NCBI GenBank assembly: GCA_900316285.1
Contig: ONCG01000002.1
Location: forward strand, 1-64,000
From: an uncultured Prevotellaceae bacterium
Lineage (GTDB): Bacteria > Bacteroidota > Bacteroidia > Bacteroidales > Bacteroidaceae
Length of the DNA stretch: 64,000 nt
Direction: 5' to 3'
The translations under genes and the position numbers were made by a program. Positions 16,703-25,195 of the stretch are shown one piece after another (within the stretch, counting starts at the first letter, position 1; each line of letters begins with the position of its first letter). The notes under the pieces are model-generated. The model made no database searches, was not told the origin of the DNA, and saw only the letters and a list, made by a program, of their open reading frames with translations.

Positions 16703-17347
16703 ATGATGAAAGAATTACATGAATCTAGTATCATAAACCTGCTTCAATCCCAAGGAATGCAGCAGGCTGTTGGCCGAGTCTGTTCTAAATCATTACAAGA
16801 AGAAATGTCTTTGATAGGATTTATACCTTACCATCGTTCTATTGACTTGTCGGAAAGTGATATAATACCTATTAATATTAATAGCGATTTCGTTTTTTCA
16901 CCATACCGAATTCGACTTAAAGATATCAAGAACACATTCCCAATAACCCACCAAGTATCTATTGTTAAAGGAAGAAAATATTTGGTTGAAAGAACTCTCA
17001 CAACTTACATTACGGAGAAAATAAACAAAACCCATCTGTCTAAATATTTTGAAAACCAAACACATAGTTGGGCTGATGCAGTATTAAGAAGTGCTACTTC
17101 TAATAAGATTCCTGAAAACAGTCTATCCAAGAATGATCAAGGATTATTGGAATTTACAGCCAATAATGATGACTTAGAATTCAGGCGGAACACTGGTGAA
17201 CATATTTGGGTTTATAATGATTTTTTGTGCCTTTGCACATTTATAAATAAGGTTACCGGGCTGCCGAGCTATGCGGTATTCCCTCCAGAAGATACAATCA
17301 GAATTCTTTCAGATAAGGATGATGAAGAAAGCGAATTATTATTTTGA
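16703..17347 (+). CDS. Unknown protein, second gene of the A+T-rich island
   Basis: A 214-residue protein of unknown family, starting 5 bp after the previous stop (a second ATG follows at 16706). No export signal or membrane segment. It contains a mixed alpha/beta body (SIVKGRKYLVERTLTTYITE) and, near residues 165-195, an aromatic segment (EHIWVYNDFLCLCTFINK) before an acidic tail (DKDDEESELLF). It shares the A+T-rich base composition of its neighbours. Its 3' end overlaps the next gene by 29 bp. It is likely a subunit acting with the flanking genes, but nothing in the sequence gives an activity. Confidence 0.85.
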   Translation: MMKELHESSIINLLQSQGMQQAVGRVCSKSLQEEMSLIGFIPYHRSIDLSESDIIPININSDFVFSPYRIRLKDIKNTFPITHQVSIVKGRKYLVERTLTTYITEKINKTHLSKYFENQTHSWADAVLRSATSNKIPENSLSKNDQGLLEFTANNDDLEFRRNTGEHIWVYNDFLCLCTFINKVTGLPSYAVFPPEDTIRILSDKDDEESELLF

Positions 17348-17711
17348 AAGCATCGGAGATTCTTTTGAATTTGGGAAACATCAGGGAGAGTTGTTATGTG
17401 ACGTAATTGCAGAAGACCCTTCTTATATATACTTTTGCATTAACAATATCCCTAATTTTAGAATTACAGAAAGTGTGCTTCATGATATTAAAAAACTCTT
17501 TCCTTCTTTTATTATTACAGTTGCATTCAAAAACCATATAGGGGATATTGACTTTGATTATTCCAATGAAGAATGGGATAACGAAAACTATGATTATGCA
17601 TCATATGGCCGTTATGCAGGCTCCTACGCCCAAGATGAAATGGGGTATAGTGATGATGATATTGATACTATTTTCGAAGGAGACCCAAGTGCATATTGGA
17701 ATATTGATTGA
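17319..17711 (+). CDS. Protein with ExoX-C-like motif and acidic tail, third island gene
   Basis: 131 residues from the ATG at 17319, chosen because AAGG lies just upstream and a longer in-frame start would overlap the previous gene by 77 bp. The segment FGKHQGELLCDVIAEDPSYI near residue 15 matches the small F-G-K-x-x-G ... V-x-x-E-D-P-x-Y pattern found at the C terminus of ExoX-type exonucleases and in many stand-alone Bacteroidetes proteins. No nuclease core is present. The C terminus is rich in Tyr/Asp/Gly (MGYSDDDIDTIFEGDPSAYW), a tail I associate with small proteins of Bacteroidales accessory regions. Function unknown. Confidence 0.7.
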   Translation: MMKKANYYFESIGDSFEFGKHQGELLCDVIAEDPSYIYFCINNIPNFRITESVLHDIKKLFPSFIITVAFKNHIGDIDFDYSNEEWDNENYDYASYGRYAGSYAQDEMGYSDDDIDTIFEGDPSAYWNID

Positions 17712-17851
17712 GTAGTACAATTTATAAAAACAAAGAACAAAATTCATTTCTGGCACACCACTTGCATATAAAGAAACACATTGCTAATGACTGAAAGGAG
17801 GGTATCGGCAATGCGTAATTATCTATTGTATCATTAAAAACCAAAAGAAAC

Positions 17852-18646
17852 ATGGGTAAAATTGGAAACATCATCAAGAATCCAGGTGTGATCGGACAGT
17901 ATGTAAAAGGTGTGTATAAGGCAAAGCGTGATGAGCAGAAGAGTTTTCAGTTGGCATTTAATCGGGAAGAAGATGGTGGTTGGTACATTGACCTGCCAGA
18001 ATGGCAGGGCGAACACGCCAACTTGGCAATGGTTGCCGGTGCTGACAAGTTATTGGACTTCGTAGGATGCGGCGACCCACGTGTAGAAGTGGAGGTCATC
18101 AAGAGTGATGAACTAGTTGAACAATTAGAGCAAGGACCAGAATATTTCCGGTGTGACCGAATAGATCAAAGTACGTTTGGCGATGCCACCTATCAAGTGA
18201 ATCTCGAGGGCTTTGGCCGTACGATGTGGCTTTGTCCAGTAACATTGTTCGTGTTAGGCGAATACCCCAAATACCTGTATATAGAAAACATCAGAGCGCG
18301 TCATGCAGACGAAGGGCTATGCGCAGCACTGTCATTATCTATGTTGCAAGATAGCATACCTGAATGGAGAGCCACAGAAGAAGATTACCTCACAAATCCA
18401 GATAGTTATGAAGACTTGACTCAATATGACGAAAACGGGAAACCGTATATGCTAATGGATGATGGCGAAAGAATGTACATGACAAATTTGGGATATGATG
18501 ATTATCTTGATATTTTACACAACGACAGTTCAAGATTGTTTATGATGCGAGACCCTATCGCCATCAATTTTCAAGACTTTCTTTTACAGATGGATTCTTT
18601 CAGCATCCACATACTGATGGGTGCCAAGAAATTTGTGAAGCATTAA
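17852..18646 (+). CDS. DUF6717-like protein
   Basis: A 264-residue protein that seems cytosolic. Its first part (EEDGGWYIDLPEWQGEHANL, then MVAGADKLLDFVGCG) and the later TMWLCPVTLFVLGEYPKYLY resemble the DUF6717 family as I remember it. The second half (SMLQDSIPEWRATEEDY to the end) is a less typical extension. Base composition is between that of the island and the core genes, so it may be a separate accessory gene. About 140 bp separate it from the island and no convincing promoter was found. No function can be assigned. Confidence 0.6.
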   Translation: MGKIGNIIKNPGVIGQYVKGVYKAKRDEQKSFQLAFNREEDGGWYIDLPEWQGEHANLAMVAGADKLLDFVGCGDPRVEVEVIKSDELVEQLEQGPEYFRCDRIDQSTFGDATYQVNLEGFGRTMWLCPVTLFVLGEYPKYLYIENIRARHADEGLCAALSLSMLQDSIPEWRATEEDYLTNPDSYEDLTQYDENGKPYMLMDDGERMYMTNLGYDDYLDILHNDSSRLFMMRDPIAINFQDFLLQMDSFSIHILMGAKKFVKH

Positions 18647-19128
18647 TGGATGAGTTCACTTTATAATATGGGCTCAATTAATGAGAGTTCGATGTATAAG
18701 GGTTAGGAAATGACATTAACCTCTGTTAACTCACAGATAATGGGTAATTCTGCACAAATGTCAGGATTGCCCATTATATTTGGACACTGTGTAACCCCAA
18801 AAGAGTTGCACCAGTTGCACCAGCAGCACCGAATGCTTGATAGGGTTGTGGTTTGCAAAGCTATGGGTTCTTAGTGGTAAAGCATTGAGTTTTGGAGTAT
18901 AAAGGATTGAGTTAAGAGCAAAAACGAGGTCTACTTGCCTGTCGCTTCCCCAGACCACCCCGTCCTACGGACACCCCTCCTATTAGCAGGAGGGGACTTC
19001 CAGGGGCCGGTGTAACAGGTGCAGGAAGTGCAGTTCTTTTGGGGTTACACAGTGTCCAAATATAGTGCGTAATTTCGTAACGCTTGCAAAAACGTACGTT
19101 TTCGGTGTGTTAATGAGGGTTAAACTCT
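18647..19128. other. Intergenic region largely filled by an inverted-repeat element
   Basis: No gene is supported. Most of it (18775-19064) is the element described separately, which also holds a CCCCTCC/GGAGGGG hairpin near 18974-18995 of the same type as the in-frame repeat at 19345-19419. Confidence 0.6.
18775..19064. mobile_element. MITE-like element with 30-bp perfect terminal inverted repeats
   Basis: 18775-18804 and 19035-19064 are perfect inverted copies (outer end TATATTTGGACACTGTGTAA). Inner bases remain partly paired (TGCAC motifs). The total is 290 bp without an ORF. The tips read TATA, so a TA target duplication is possible but cannot be told from the repeat itself. No transposase is nearby. 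Confidence 0.6.
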
Positions 19129-19977
19129 TTACCTCTGCTTCTCGGTCATATACTTCCAATAGCGGCGGGGCATATCGTTGAGTTGCTTGCGCGGATTGAG
19201 CCGCTCGCGGATGCAGATGGCTTTGAAGTAAGTGCGCCAAAGGTCCTGGAAGAGATGATCGTCGGCACTTAGCACATCATCGTCGAGTTTTCCATTTGTA
19301 AGGTCGAACGGCACTTCCGCTTCATTCTCGAAGGTGATGCGGATGGGAGCGGCAGGCCCACCGCTACCACCGCTACCACCCCTAACCCCTCCTTCCCGAA
19401 GGAGGGGACCACTAGAAGTGCATTCGTAATAATATCCATAATGTCTTTTTGCATCATAGAGGAGCCACGGCTGGTCGCGGAAGCGATCCTGGAAGTGGTC
19501 GATGACGAGGGGCAGCACGTTGTGGTCGGGCGACACCACACCGAGATAGGTGCCGTCCTTCGCCTTCTGGAAGCGGACGAACTGCTTCATGCGCAACTGC
19601 TCGTGCATGACGCGGCGGGCGGTGTTGGTGACGTGGAGCACGTCGGCATCGGTGAAGTCGTAGCCGCCTCCACCTTTCGACTGAAAAACCTTATAAATAT
19701 ATCTGAACAGGGGTGTCGGCAGGTCCTTTTCTTCCGACAGCCAGCTGACGGTGATGAGTTTCAGAGCTTCGGGCTTCAGGCGCTTCTCCAGTCCTGTCCA
19801 CACGCGCCGTGCCTTCTCGTCGGTGGTCGTCACCTGATAGACCTCCTCGCAAAACAGCGGCAACTGGTCGCCCTCCCCCACCAGCATCTCTGGTTGCTGG
19901 CGGCGGAAGTAGGCATCGAACACGGCTGAGAGCAGCCCGTCGAGCGTTCGGTCAAATGTATAAATCACGGATGACAC
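19129..19977 (-). CDS. TIGR03915 family DNA metabolism protein
   Basis: A 282-residue protein starting VIYTFDRTLDGLLSAVFDAY, the signature start of the family that accompanies the TIGR03916 radical SAM protein and often a uracil-DNA-glycosylase-like domain. The central block LHVTNTARRVMHEQLRMKQF and the C-terminal PRRYWKYMTEK also fit. It lies 90 bp downstream of its partner on the same strand. Residues about 187-211 (GPLLREGGVRGGSGGSGG region) are a low-complexity insertion encoded by a palindromic repeat, between GYYYEC and IRITFENEAE, where I expect continuous beta strands. DNA repair is the presumed role. Confidence 0.85.
   Translation of the reverse strand: MSSVIYTFDRTLDGLLSAVFDAYFRRQQPEMLVGEGDQLPLFCEEVYQVTTTDEKARRVWTGLEKRLKPEALKLITVSWLSEEKDLPTPLFRYIYKVFQSKGGGGYDFTDADVLHVTNTARRVMHEQLRMKQFVRFQKAKDGTYLGVVSPDHNVLPLVIDHFQDRFRDQPWLLYDAKRHYGYYYECTSSGPLLREGGVRGGSGGSGGPAAPIRITFENEAEVPFDLTNGKLDDDVLSADDHLFQDLWRTYFKAICIRERLNPRKQLNDMPRRYWKYMTEKQR
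19345..19419. repeat. Palindromic repeat inserted in frame in the TIGR03915 gene
   Basis: Includes CCCCTCCTTCCCGAAGGAGG (19386-19405) followed by GG, and a CCGCTACCACCGCTACCACC trinucleotide-like run. It keeps the reading frame and adds about 25 Gly/Ser/Pro-rich residues. The same hairpin type occurs outside genes at 18974-18995. Confidence 0.75.
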
Positions 19978-20067
19978 GATTTTTTCGGATGATTAAACTT
20001 TGAACACTAAACTCTAAACTCTCAACTCAACAAACTGACTCTAAACTCTAAACTCTCAACTAAACAA

Positions 20068-21360
20068 CTACTCCTCGCCGAAATCCAGTTGCAGTTGCTG
20101 TTCGGCAGCAGCTCGCTTCTGTTGGGCTTTCGAGACGAGCAAGGGACGCAGGCGTTCAGGATGCAGTTCGTTGATGCCGACGATGGGCGACGAATACTGT
20201 GAGGTGAGTTCGCCACACGTGATGAAATACTTTGCCTTCTTCATCACCACGCCCATCTTCTTCAGATGATATGACGTGACACGGCTGAAACGACGGGAGT
20301 TGACGATGAGCCAAGCCGACTTCGTGCCAATGCCCGGCACACGCACAATGTGCTCGTAGGCAGCTGAGTTGATGTCGACAGGGAAGAACTCCGGATGCCG
20401 CAGGGCCCAAGCCAGCTTCGGGTCTACTTCCAAATCGAGATTCGTATGCTCATCGTCAACGATTTCGTTTACGCTGAATTGATAGAAGCGCAACAGCCAG
20501 TCGGCCTGATAGAGGCGGTTCTCGCGCACCAAAGGCGGTTGCTTCAGCACAGGCAGTCGAGGGTCGTAGGTGTTCACGCTGATGTAGCCCGAGTAGTAGA
20601 CACGCCGCATGGTGGGCTGCCCATACAACGCCGACGACATCTGCAGGATATCACGATCACTCTCCTTCGTGGCTCCGACAATCATCTGAGTAGACTGTCC
20701 GGCAGGAACAAATCGTGGTGCGTGGCGATACTTCTTGCGATCCTCCTTGTTCTCCAGCACACCCTGTTGGATAAGTTGCATCGGCTGGAACACACTCTGG
20801 TGGTCTTTCTCCGGCGCGAGCAGCTTCAGCGATTCTTCCTTTGGAATCTCGATGTTCACACTCATTCGGTCGGCCCAGCGGCCAGCCTCAGCCAACAGCT
20901 CACGCGAAGCACCTGGAATAGATTTCAGGTGGATGTAGCCGTTGAAGTGATGCACCGTTCGCAGATCACGCACGATGGCTGTGAGCCGTTCCATCGTATA
21001 ATCTGGCGTTCGCACTACCCCACTCGACAAGAACAGTCCTTCGATGTAGTTGCGTCGATAGAACTCCATCGTGATCTCCTCGAGTTCCGTGACGGAGAGC
21101 GTGGCACGCGGAATGTCGTTCGACCGTCGATTGATGCAGTAGGCACAGTCGTATTTGCAATAGTTTGTCAGCATGACCTTTAGCAACGAGATGCAGCGGC
21201 CGTCGTCGGCAAACGAATGGCAGATGCCCACGCCGCCAACGGTATTGCCCACCATGCCCGCCTTGCCTTTGCGCACGGTGCCACTCGACGAGCACGACAC
21301 ATCGTACTTCGCCGACTCAGCCAGTATTCGGAGTTTCTCGAGGGTTTTCTCTGTCAGCAT
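20068..21360 (-). CDS. TIGR03916 putative DNA modification/repair radical SAM protein
   Basis: A 430-residue protein. The radical SAM 4Fe-4S motif is C68-x3-C72-x2-C75 (NYCKYDCAYC). Upstream GGVGICHSFADDGRC is typical of this family. The C-terminal part carries a helix-hairpin-helix-like element (VPGIGTKSAWLIVNSRRF), consistent with DNA binding. It is the standard partner of the TIGR03915 protein that follows. The promoter box TAACTTTG (21393-21400, minus) lies about 33 bp before the ATG. Predicted to act on nucleic acid, but the reaction is not known. Confidence 0.92.
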   Translation of the reverse strand: MLTEKTLEKLRILAESAKYDVSCSSSGTVRKGKAGMVGNTVGGVGICHSFADDGRCISLLKVMLTNYCKYDCAYCINRRSNDIPRATLSVTELEEITMEFYRRNYIEGLFLSSGVVRTPDYTMERLTAIVRDLRTVHHFNGYIHLKSIPGASRELLAEAGRWADRMSVNIEIPKEESLKLLAPEKDHQSVFQPMQLIQQGVLENKEDRKKYRHAPRFVPAGQSTQMIVGATKESDRDILQMSSALYGQPTMRRVYYSGYISVNTYDPRLPVLKQPPLVRENRLYQADWLLRFYQFSVNEIVDDEHTNLDLEVDPKLAWALRHPEFFPVDINSAAYEHIVRVPGIGTKSAWLIVNSRRFSRVTSYHLKKMGVVMKKAKYFITCGELTSQYSSPIVGINELHPERLRPLLVSKAQQKRAAAEQQLQLDFGEE

Positions 21361-21392
21361 GCCACCAATCTTTTTTTTACTATTTACATGTG

Positions 21393-21422
21393 CAAAGTTA
21401 CAAAAGTTTTTTCGTATCTTTG
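21393..21422. promoter_or_regulatory. Divergent promoters, radical SAM gene and SGNH hydrolase gene
   Basis: Minus-strand TAACTTTG at 21393-21400 and plus-strand TATCTTTG at 21415-21422, both followed by CAC. Confidence 0.65.
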
Positions 21423-21452
21423 CACTCGTAAATCCTAAAATAACATAACCGC

Positions 21453-22310
21453 ATGAAAAAGTTTTTCGTCATAGCAATCACATTGCTGCTGGCAACAGGC
21501 GCCAGCGCACAGCAGAAAGAGCCCTCTATGGCCCCCTACTCTATTGGTGAGGGCCTGGGTAAGGTTACCATCCTTCATCCCTGGGCAGGAAAACGCGTGG
21601 CCTATCTCGGCGATTCCATCACCGACCCGCGTGTGAAGGCTGCGAAGAAGAAATACTGGGAATGGCTCGAGGAGTGGCTGGGCATCACGCCGTGGGTCTA
21701 TGCCATCAGCGGCCGACAGTGGAACGACATTCCGCGGCAGGCACGCCAACTGCATGAGGAGCACGGTGACAGCGTGGATGCCATCCTGATCTTCATCGGC
21801 ACCAACGACTTCAACGACAGCGTGCCTATTGGTGAATGGTTCACGGAAGATGAACAGGAGACGTGGGCGGCTCGCGGACAGGCAAAGACCTTGCAGAAGC
21901 GTCGCCACCGCACACCCGTGATGGGCGACGAGACCTATCGTGGACGCATCAATAAGGCGCTGAGCACTGTGAAGACCCTCTACCCCACGAAGCAGATTGT
22001 GCTACTCACGCCCATCCACCGCGGCTACTTCGGCCCGAACGACAAGAACGTGCAGCCCACTGAAGACTTTGCCAACAAGTGCGGTGAGTTCGTCGATGCC
22101 TATGTGGAGAGCGTGAAGCAGGCGGGTAATCTCTGGGCTGTGCCCGTCATCGACTGGAACGCCTCGTGCGGTCTCTATCCCCTACTCGATGAGCACAAGC
22201 AGTACTTCGCCAATCCCGCCACCGACCAGCTGCACCCCAACGACAAGGGGCACGTGCGCATGGCCCTCACCCTCATGTATCAGCTGCTCACACTGCCGTG
22301 TGTGTTTTAA
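21453..22310 (+). CDS. Secreted SGNH/GDSL hydrolase
   Basis: A 285-residue exported esterase-type protein. Signal peptide at residues 1-20 (FVIAITLLLATGASAQQ). Block I AYLGDSITDP holds the nucleophilic Ser, block III is FIGTNDFND, and block V DQLHPNDKGH holds the Asp/His pair, all in the usual order. Enzymes of this kind remove acyl groups from polysaccharides or lipids in the periplasm or outside. It has its own promoter (21415-21422). The small membrane-protein gene 38 bp downstream is probably co-transcribed. Confidence 0.9.
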   Translation: MKKFFVIAITLLLATGASAQQKEPSMAPYSIGEGLGKVTILHPWAGKRVAYLGDSITDPRVKAAKKKYWEWLEEWLGITPWVYAISGRQWNDIPRQARQLHEEHGDSVDAILIFIGTNDFNDSVPIGEWFTEDEQETWAARGQAKTLQKRRHRTPVMGDETYRGRINKALSTVKTLYPTKQIVLLTPIHRGYFGPNDKNVQPTEDFANKCGEFVDAYVESVKQAGNLWAVPVIDWNASCGLYPLLDEHKQYFANPATDQLHPNDKGHVRMALTLMYQLLTLPCVF

Positions 22311-22348
22311 CAACAAACACTTATTTGAATAACAAACAAATTATAATT

Positions 22349-22999
22349 ATGAACAATTTCTTAGTATCGCAAAAAGAAAACAAACGCTACGGCGTTTGGC
22401 TGTGGGTCATTGTGCTCGCAGCACTCGTCATCAGCGTCTGGCCTGTCACCGTCACGCCCATCACGGGCTATAATGGCCTCGACGCTATGCAGCAATTACT
22501 TACAGCCGACTACATCCGAATTCCTTTCACAGCCATCTATTGGATTGCCTTCTTCTGGATGCTCTGGCAAATAACAGCCCATGTGTCTAAACAACATCGA
22601 TGGCTCAAGACCGCCCTGTGGATGGCCATCTGCTCAGGCATCGCTATGGTGCTGGCAGGATGGCTCGTTCCAATGCCCGACGGGTTCTCCAGCGAAATGG
22701 AGTGGCGACAGGTGGGCATCGGCATTCTTACGGTTCTTTTCGAAGTCGGGATGATTTGGGTGGGATGGCTGCTCGTTCGTAACAACGGAGGTCGCCTGCG
22801 CCAACTGGGCGTCTGCATCCTGACATGGGTACTCATCCCCATATTGCTCCGCTTGCTCGTCAACATATTCTGGCAATCCGACATTCTGCATGCACATGCC
22901 TTCAAGGCCGTGAACATGGTCAACAGTCTCCTGCAACTGGCATTGGGCATCACCGTCTTTTGGGCAATGCGACGCTCGTTTGTTCCAAACTGGGAATAG
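22349..22999 (+). CDS. Integral membrane protein of unknown function
   Basis: 216 residues from the ATG at 22349; a longer frame would overlap the preceding gene. I count about six hydrophobic segments, among them WVIVLAALVISVWPV (17-31), TAIYWIAFFWMLWQ, MAICSGIAMVLAGWLV, VGIGILTVLFEVGMIWVGWL and LTWVLIPILLRLLVN, so it is a polytopic inner-membrane protein. No catalytic motif is visible. It follows the SGNH hydrolase with 38 bp between them and ends before a strong inverted repeat shared with the convergent cyclophilin gene. Confidence 0.8.
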   Translation: MNNFLVSQKENKRYGVWLWVIVLAALVISVWPVTVTPITGYNGLDAMQQLLTADYIRIPFTAIYWIAFFWMLWQITAHVSKQHRWLKTALWMAICSGIAMVLAGWLVPMPDGFSSEMEWRQVGIGILTVLFEVGMIWVGWLLVRNNGGRLRQLGVCILTWVLIPILLRLLVNIFWQSDILHAHAFKAVNMVNSLLQLALGITVFWAMRRSFVPNWE

Positions 23000-23034
23000 A
23001 CATTAGGGCATTAAGTTCTATTGACCTCCGAGCA

Positions 23035-23107
23035 TGTAGGGACACGGCGTTCCGCGTTACTTGGTTAGACTTTCCTTTCCTGTAACGCGGCACGCCGCGT
23101 CCCTACA
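23035..23107. repeat. 26-bp inverted repeat between convergent genes, probable two-way terminator
   Basis: TGTAGGGACACGGCGTTCCG... at 23035-23060 pairs with 23082-23107 (24 of 26 bases) around a 21-base loop. It lies exactly between two convergent genes. The TGTAGGGAC end recurs in the palindrome cluster near 46550 and 46623. Confidence 0.7.
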
Positions 23108-23120
23108 TTGTTAAAAGCTG

Positions 23121-23816
23121 CTACCTCTTCACCACTGTTGCCTTGATGATCTTCACATCGTCAATAGGACGGGCATAGTCGTCGGTTTGCACCATCTGTA
23201 TTTTCTTCACGACATCCATGCCTTCCACAACTTCACCGAACACGGTGTACTGTCCGTCGAGGTGAGGAGTGCCACCATACTTGCGGTAGTGGTCGCGAAT
23301 CTCTTCCGTCATCTGGTACTTGCCATCCGTGGCCTGGTCGATACGCTCCTGGAACTTATCGAGTGACATCGAGCTGTAGGTTGTTCCATAGACGATATAG
23401 AACTGGCTGGCCGACGAGGCACGCTCGGGATTCTCTGCATCGCCTTCGCGGGCAGCAGCCAATGCACCACGCTTATGGAAGTACTTCGGATAGACAATCT
23501 CGGCTGGAATCGTGTAGTCGGGAGAATGCAGGCCGACGCTCTCGCCAGGCTTGGCATGACGAGTGGTGGAGTCGCCAGTCTGAATCATGAAGTTAAAGAT
23601 GACGCGATGCCAGAGATTGCCATCGTAGAAGCCTTCATCCACTAACTTCAGGAAGTTATCACGATGTTGGGGTGTCTCGTTATAGAGCACCAGGCGGATG
23701 TCGCCCATCGTGGTTTCCAGCAATACTTCGGCTTGCAGCTGTGGCTCGGAGTCGGTCTGAGCGAATGCACCCAGACCAACTACAAAGGCCAATAATGTTA
23801 GAATTGTTCGTTTCAT
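23121..23816 (-). CDS. Exported cyclophilin-type peptidyl-prolyl isomerase
   Basis: A 231-residue protein with a signal peptide (LTLLAFVVGLGAFAQ). The cyclophilin fold starts at about residue 30 (VLLETTMGDIRLVLYNETPQ), with the catalytic-site stretch FYDGNLWHRVIFNFMIQTGD (Arg and Phe of the active pocket), then SASQFYIVYG and HLDGQYTVFGEVVEGMDVV. It speeds cis-trans proline isomerisation during folding of envelope proteins. An insert around residues 140-175 is common in Bacteroidetes members. It is convergent with the membrane-protein gene and appears to be a single gene. Confidence 0.93.
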   Translation of the reverse strand: MKRTILTLLAFVVGLGAFAQTDSEPQLQAEVLLETTMGDIRLVLYNETPQHRDNFLKLVDEGFYDGNLWHRVIFNFMIQTGDSTTRHAKPGESVGLHSPDYTIPAEIVYPKYFHKRGALAAAREGDAENPERASSASQFYIVYGTTYSSMSLDKFQERIDQATDGKYQMTEEIRDHYRKYGGTPHLDGQYTVFGEVVEGMDVVKKIQMVQTDDYARPIDDVKIIKATVVKR

Positions 23817-23830
23817 TTTCTTTGGTTTTG

Positions 23831-23990
23831 AATGCGACCAAGTCGCATTATACTCTAAACAAGCTCCTGAGGCATTACACGATGCATAGCATCTTTACAC
23901 GCTCGAAGGGCCTTACACAACGCATAGCGTCTCTGCACGTCCGCAGGACCTTACACGATGCAAAGCATCTTTACACGCGCCGCAGGCGCC
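23831..23990. repeat. Palindrome and three 38-40-bp tandem repeats upstream of the cyclophilin gene
   Basis: AATGCGAC-CAA-GTCGCATT at 23831-23849, then three units at 23875-23912, 23913-23950 and 23951-23990, each beginning TTACAC and holding two small palindromes (GATGCATAGCATC type and GCGCCGCAGGCGC type). There is no ORF. Confidence 0.85.
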
Positions 23991-24017
23991 TTACACCTTG
24001 AACAGCGACTCCGTCGC

Positions 24018-25157
24018 TTAGTACGCTTCCCCGTGTTTGATCTCATCTTTATCGATGGGCTTGCCAATGGCACGCCATGCATAGGCGATGTAGGCCAACA
24101 CGAACGGGATGAGCAGGCTCACCCACGCCATTGTGCGGAGGGTGAACTCCGAGGAACACGAGTTCATGATATGGAGCGACGACTGCAGGTCTTCGTTCGA
24201 CGGATAGTAGCACGTGTTGTTCCAGCCGGCACAAAGCAGCAGGCAGAGCACCACCAGCACCACGCCGATGCCGGCAGGCCAGATGCCACCACGCCACGTC
24301 TTCGAAACGACGGTGCGAATGATGCCATAAAGCACCAGTACCACACCGACGACGAGCACCAGCGCCACGTACCACATGTCGAGAAGGTTCTGCAGGTACT
24401 TGCCTTCAACAATAGCGGCGACACCCGTTTCGGGATCGTAGGCATAGCCATAGCCCAACAGCAGGTGAACGAAGAATGTCAGGAAGAACACCAAGAACAA
24501 TGCAGCATTGCCCACGAGTTGCACGGAGGCAAGGCTCTCGAGGACTTCGTCGCGCACATTATTAATTATAAAGAGTCCACCCAACACACGGGCCAGGAAG
24601 AACACAGCCAGGCCAAACACCACGTTCCAGGGGTCGAGCAACGCATCGAGTCCGTTCGAGGCATTGGCCCAACGGCTGATGACGGGCTGCGCCATGTTCA
24701 CGATGTTTCCCTTCTCGATGATGAAGTTCGAACCGGTGAAGAATGTTGCCACCGCACCACCCAACAGCACCGGACCTAAGATGCCATTGATGACAAGGAA
24801 CGTTTGGAAGGTCTTCGTGCCGAGCAGGTTGCCGAGCTTGTTTTGGAACTCATAGCTCACGGCCTGCAACACGAACGAAAAGAGGATGATCATCCACAGC
24901 CAGTAGGCACCACCGAAGCTCGTTGAGTAGAACAGCGGGAACGAAGCGAAAAACGCTCCGCCGAAGGTGACGAGTGTGGTGAACGTGAGTTCCCACTTGC
25001 GGCCTGTGGAGTTGACAATCAGGCGACGCTCCTCAGCCGTTCGGCCCAGACTGAATATCATGGAGTTGGCGCCCTGCACAAACATCAGGAACACCAGCAG
25101 GGCTCCCAGCAACGACACCAGGAACCACCAATAATGTTGTAAGAATGCGTATGTCAT
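24018..25157 (-). CDS. cydB: Cytochrome bd ubiquinol oxidase subunit II
   Basis: A 379-residue polytopic protein with eight or more helices, beginning TYAFLQHYWWFLVSLLGALL. FVQGANSM and the repeated halves fit CydB, the structural partner of CydA in the bd-type quinol oxidase. The complex reduces oxygen to water with a high affinity, letting anaerobes scavenge traces of oxygen. It lies 38 bp after cydA on the same strand and is the last gene of the DUF4492-cydA-cydB operon. A repeat-rich stretch separates it from the cyclophilin gene. Confidence 0.95.
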   Translation of the reverse strand: MTYAFLQHYWWFLVSLLGALLVFLMFVQGANSMIFSLGRTAEERRLIVNSTGRKWELTFTTLVTFGGAFFASFPLFYSTSFGGAYWLWMIILFSFVLQAVSYEFQNKLGNLLGTKTFQTFLVINGILGPVLLGGAVATFFTGSNFIIEKGNIVNMAQPVISRWANASNGLDALLDPWNVVFGLAVFFLARVLGGLFIINNVRDEVLESLASVQLVGNAALFLVFFLTFFVHLLLGYGYAYDPETGVAAIVEGKYLQNLLDMWYVALVLVVGVVLVLYGIIRTVVSKTWRGGIWPAGIGVVLVVLCLLLCAGWNNTCYYPSNEDLQSSLHIMNSCSSEFTLRTMAWVSLLIPFVLAYIAYAWRAIGKPIDKDEIKHGEAY

Positions 25158-25195
25158 ACGATTTATGATTTACGGATTTACGATTTATTCAACAC

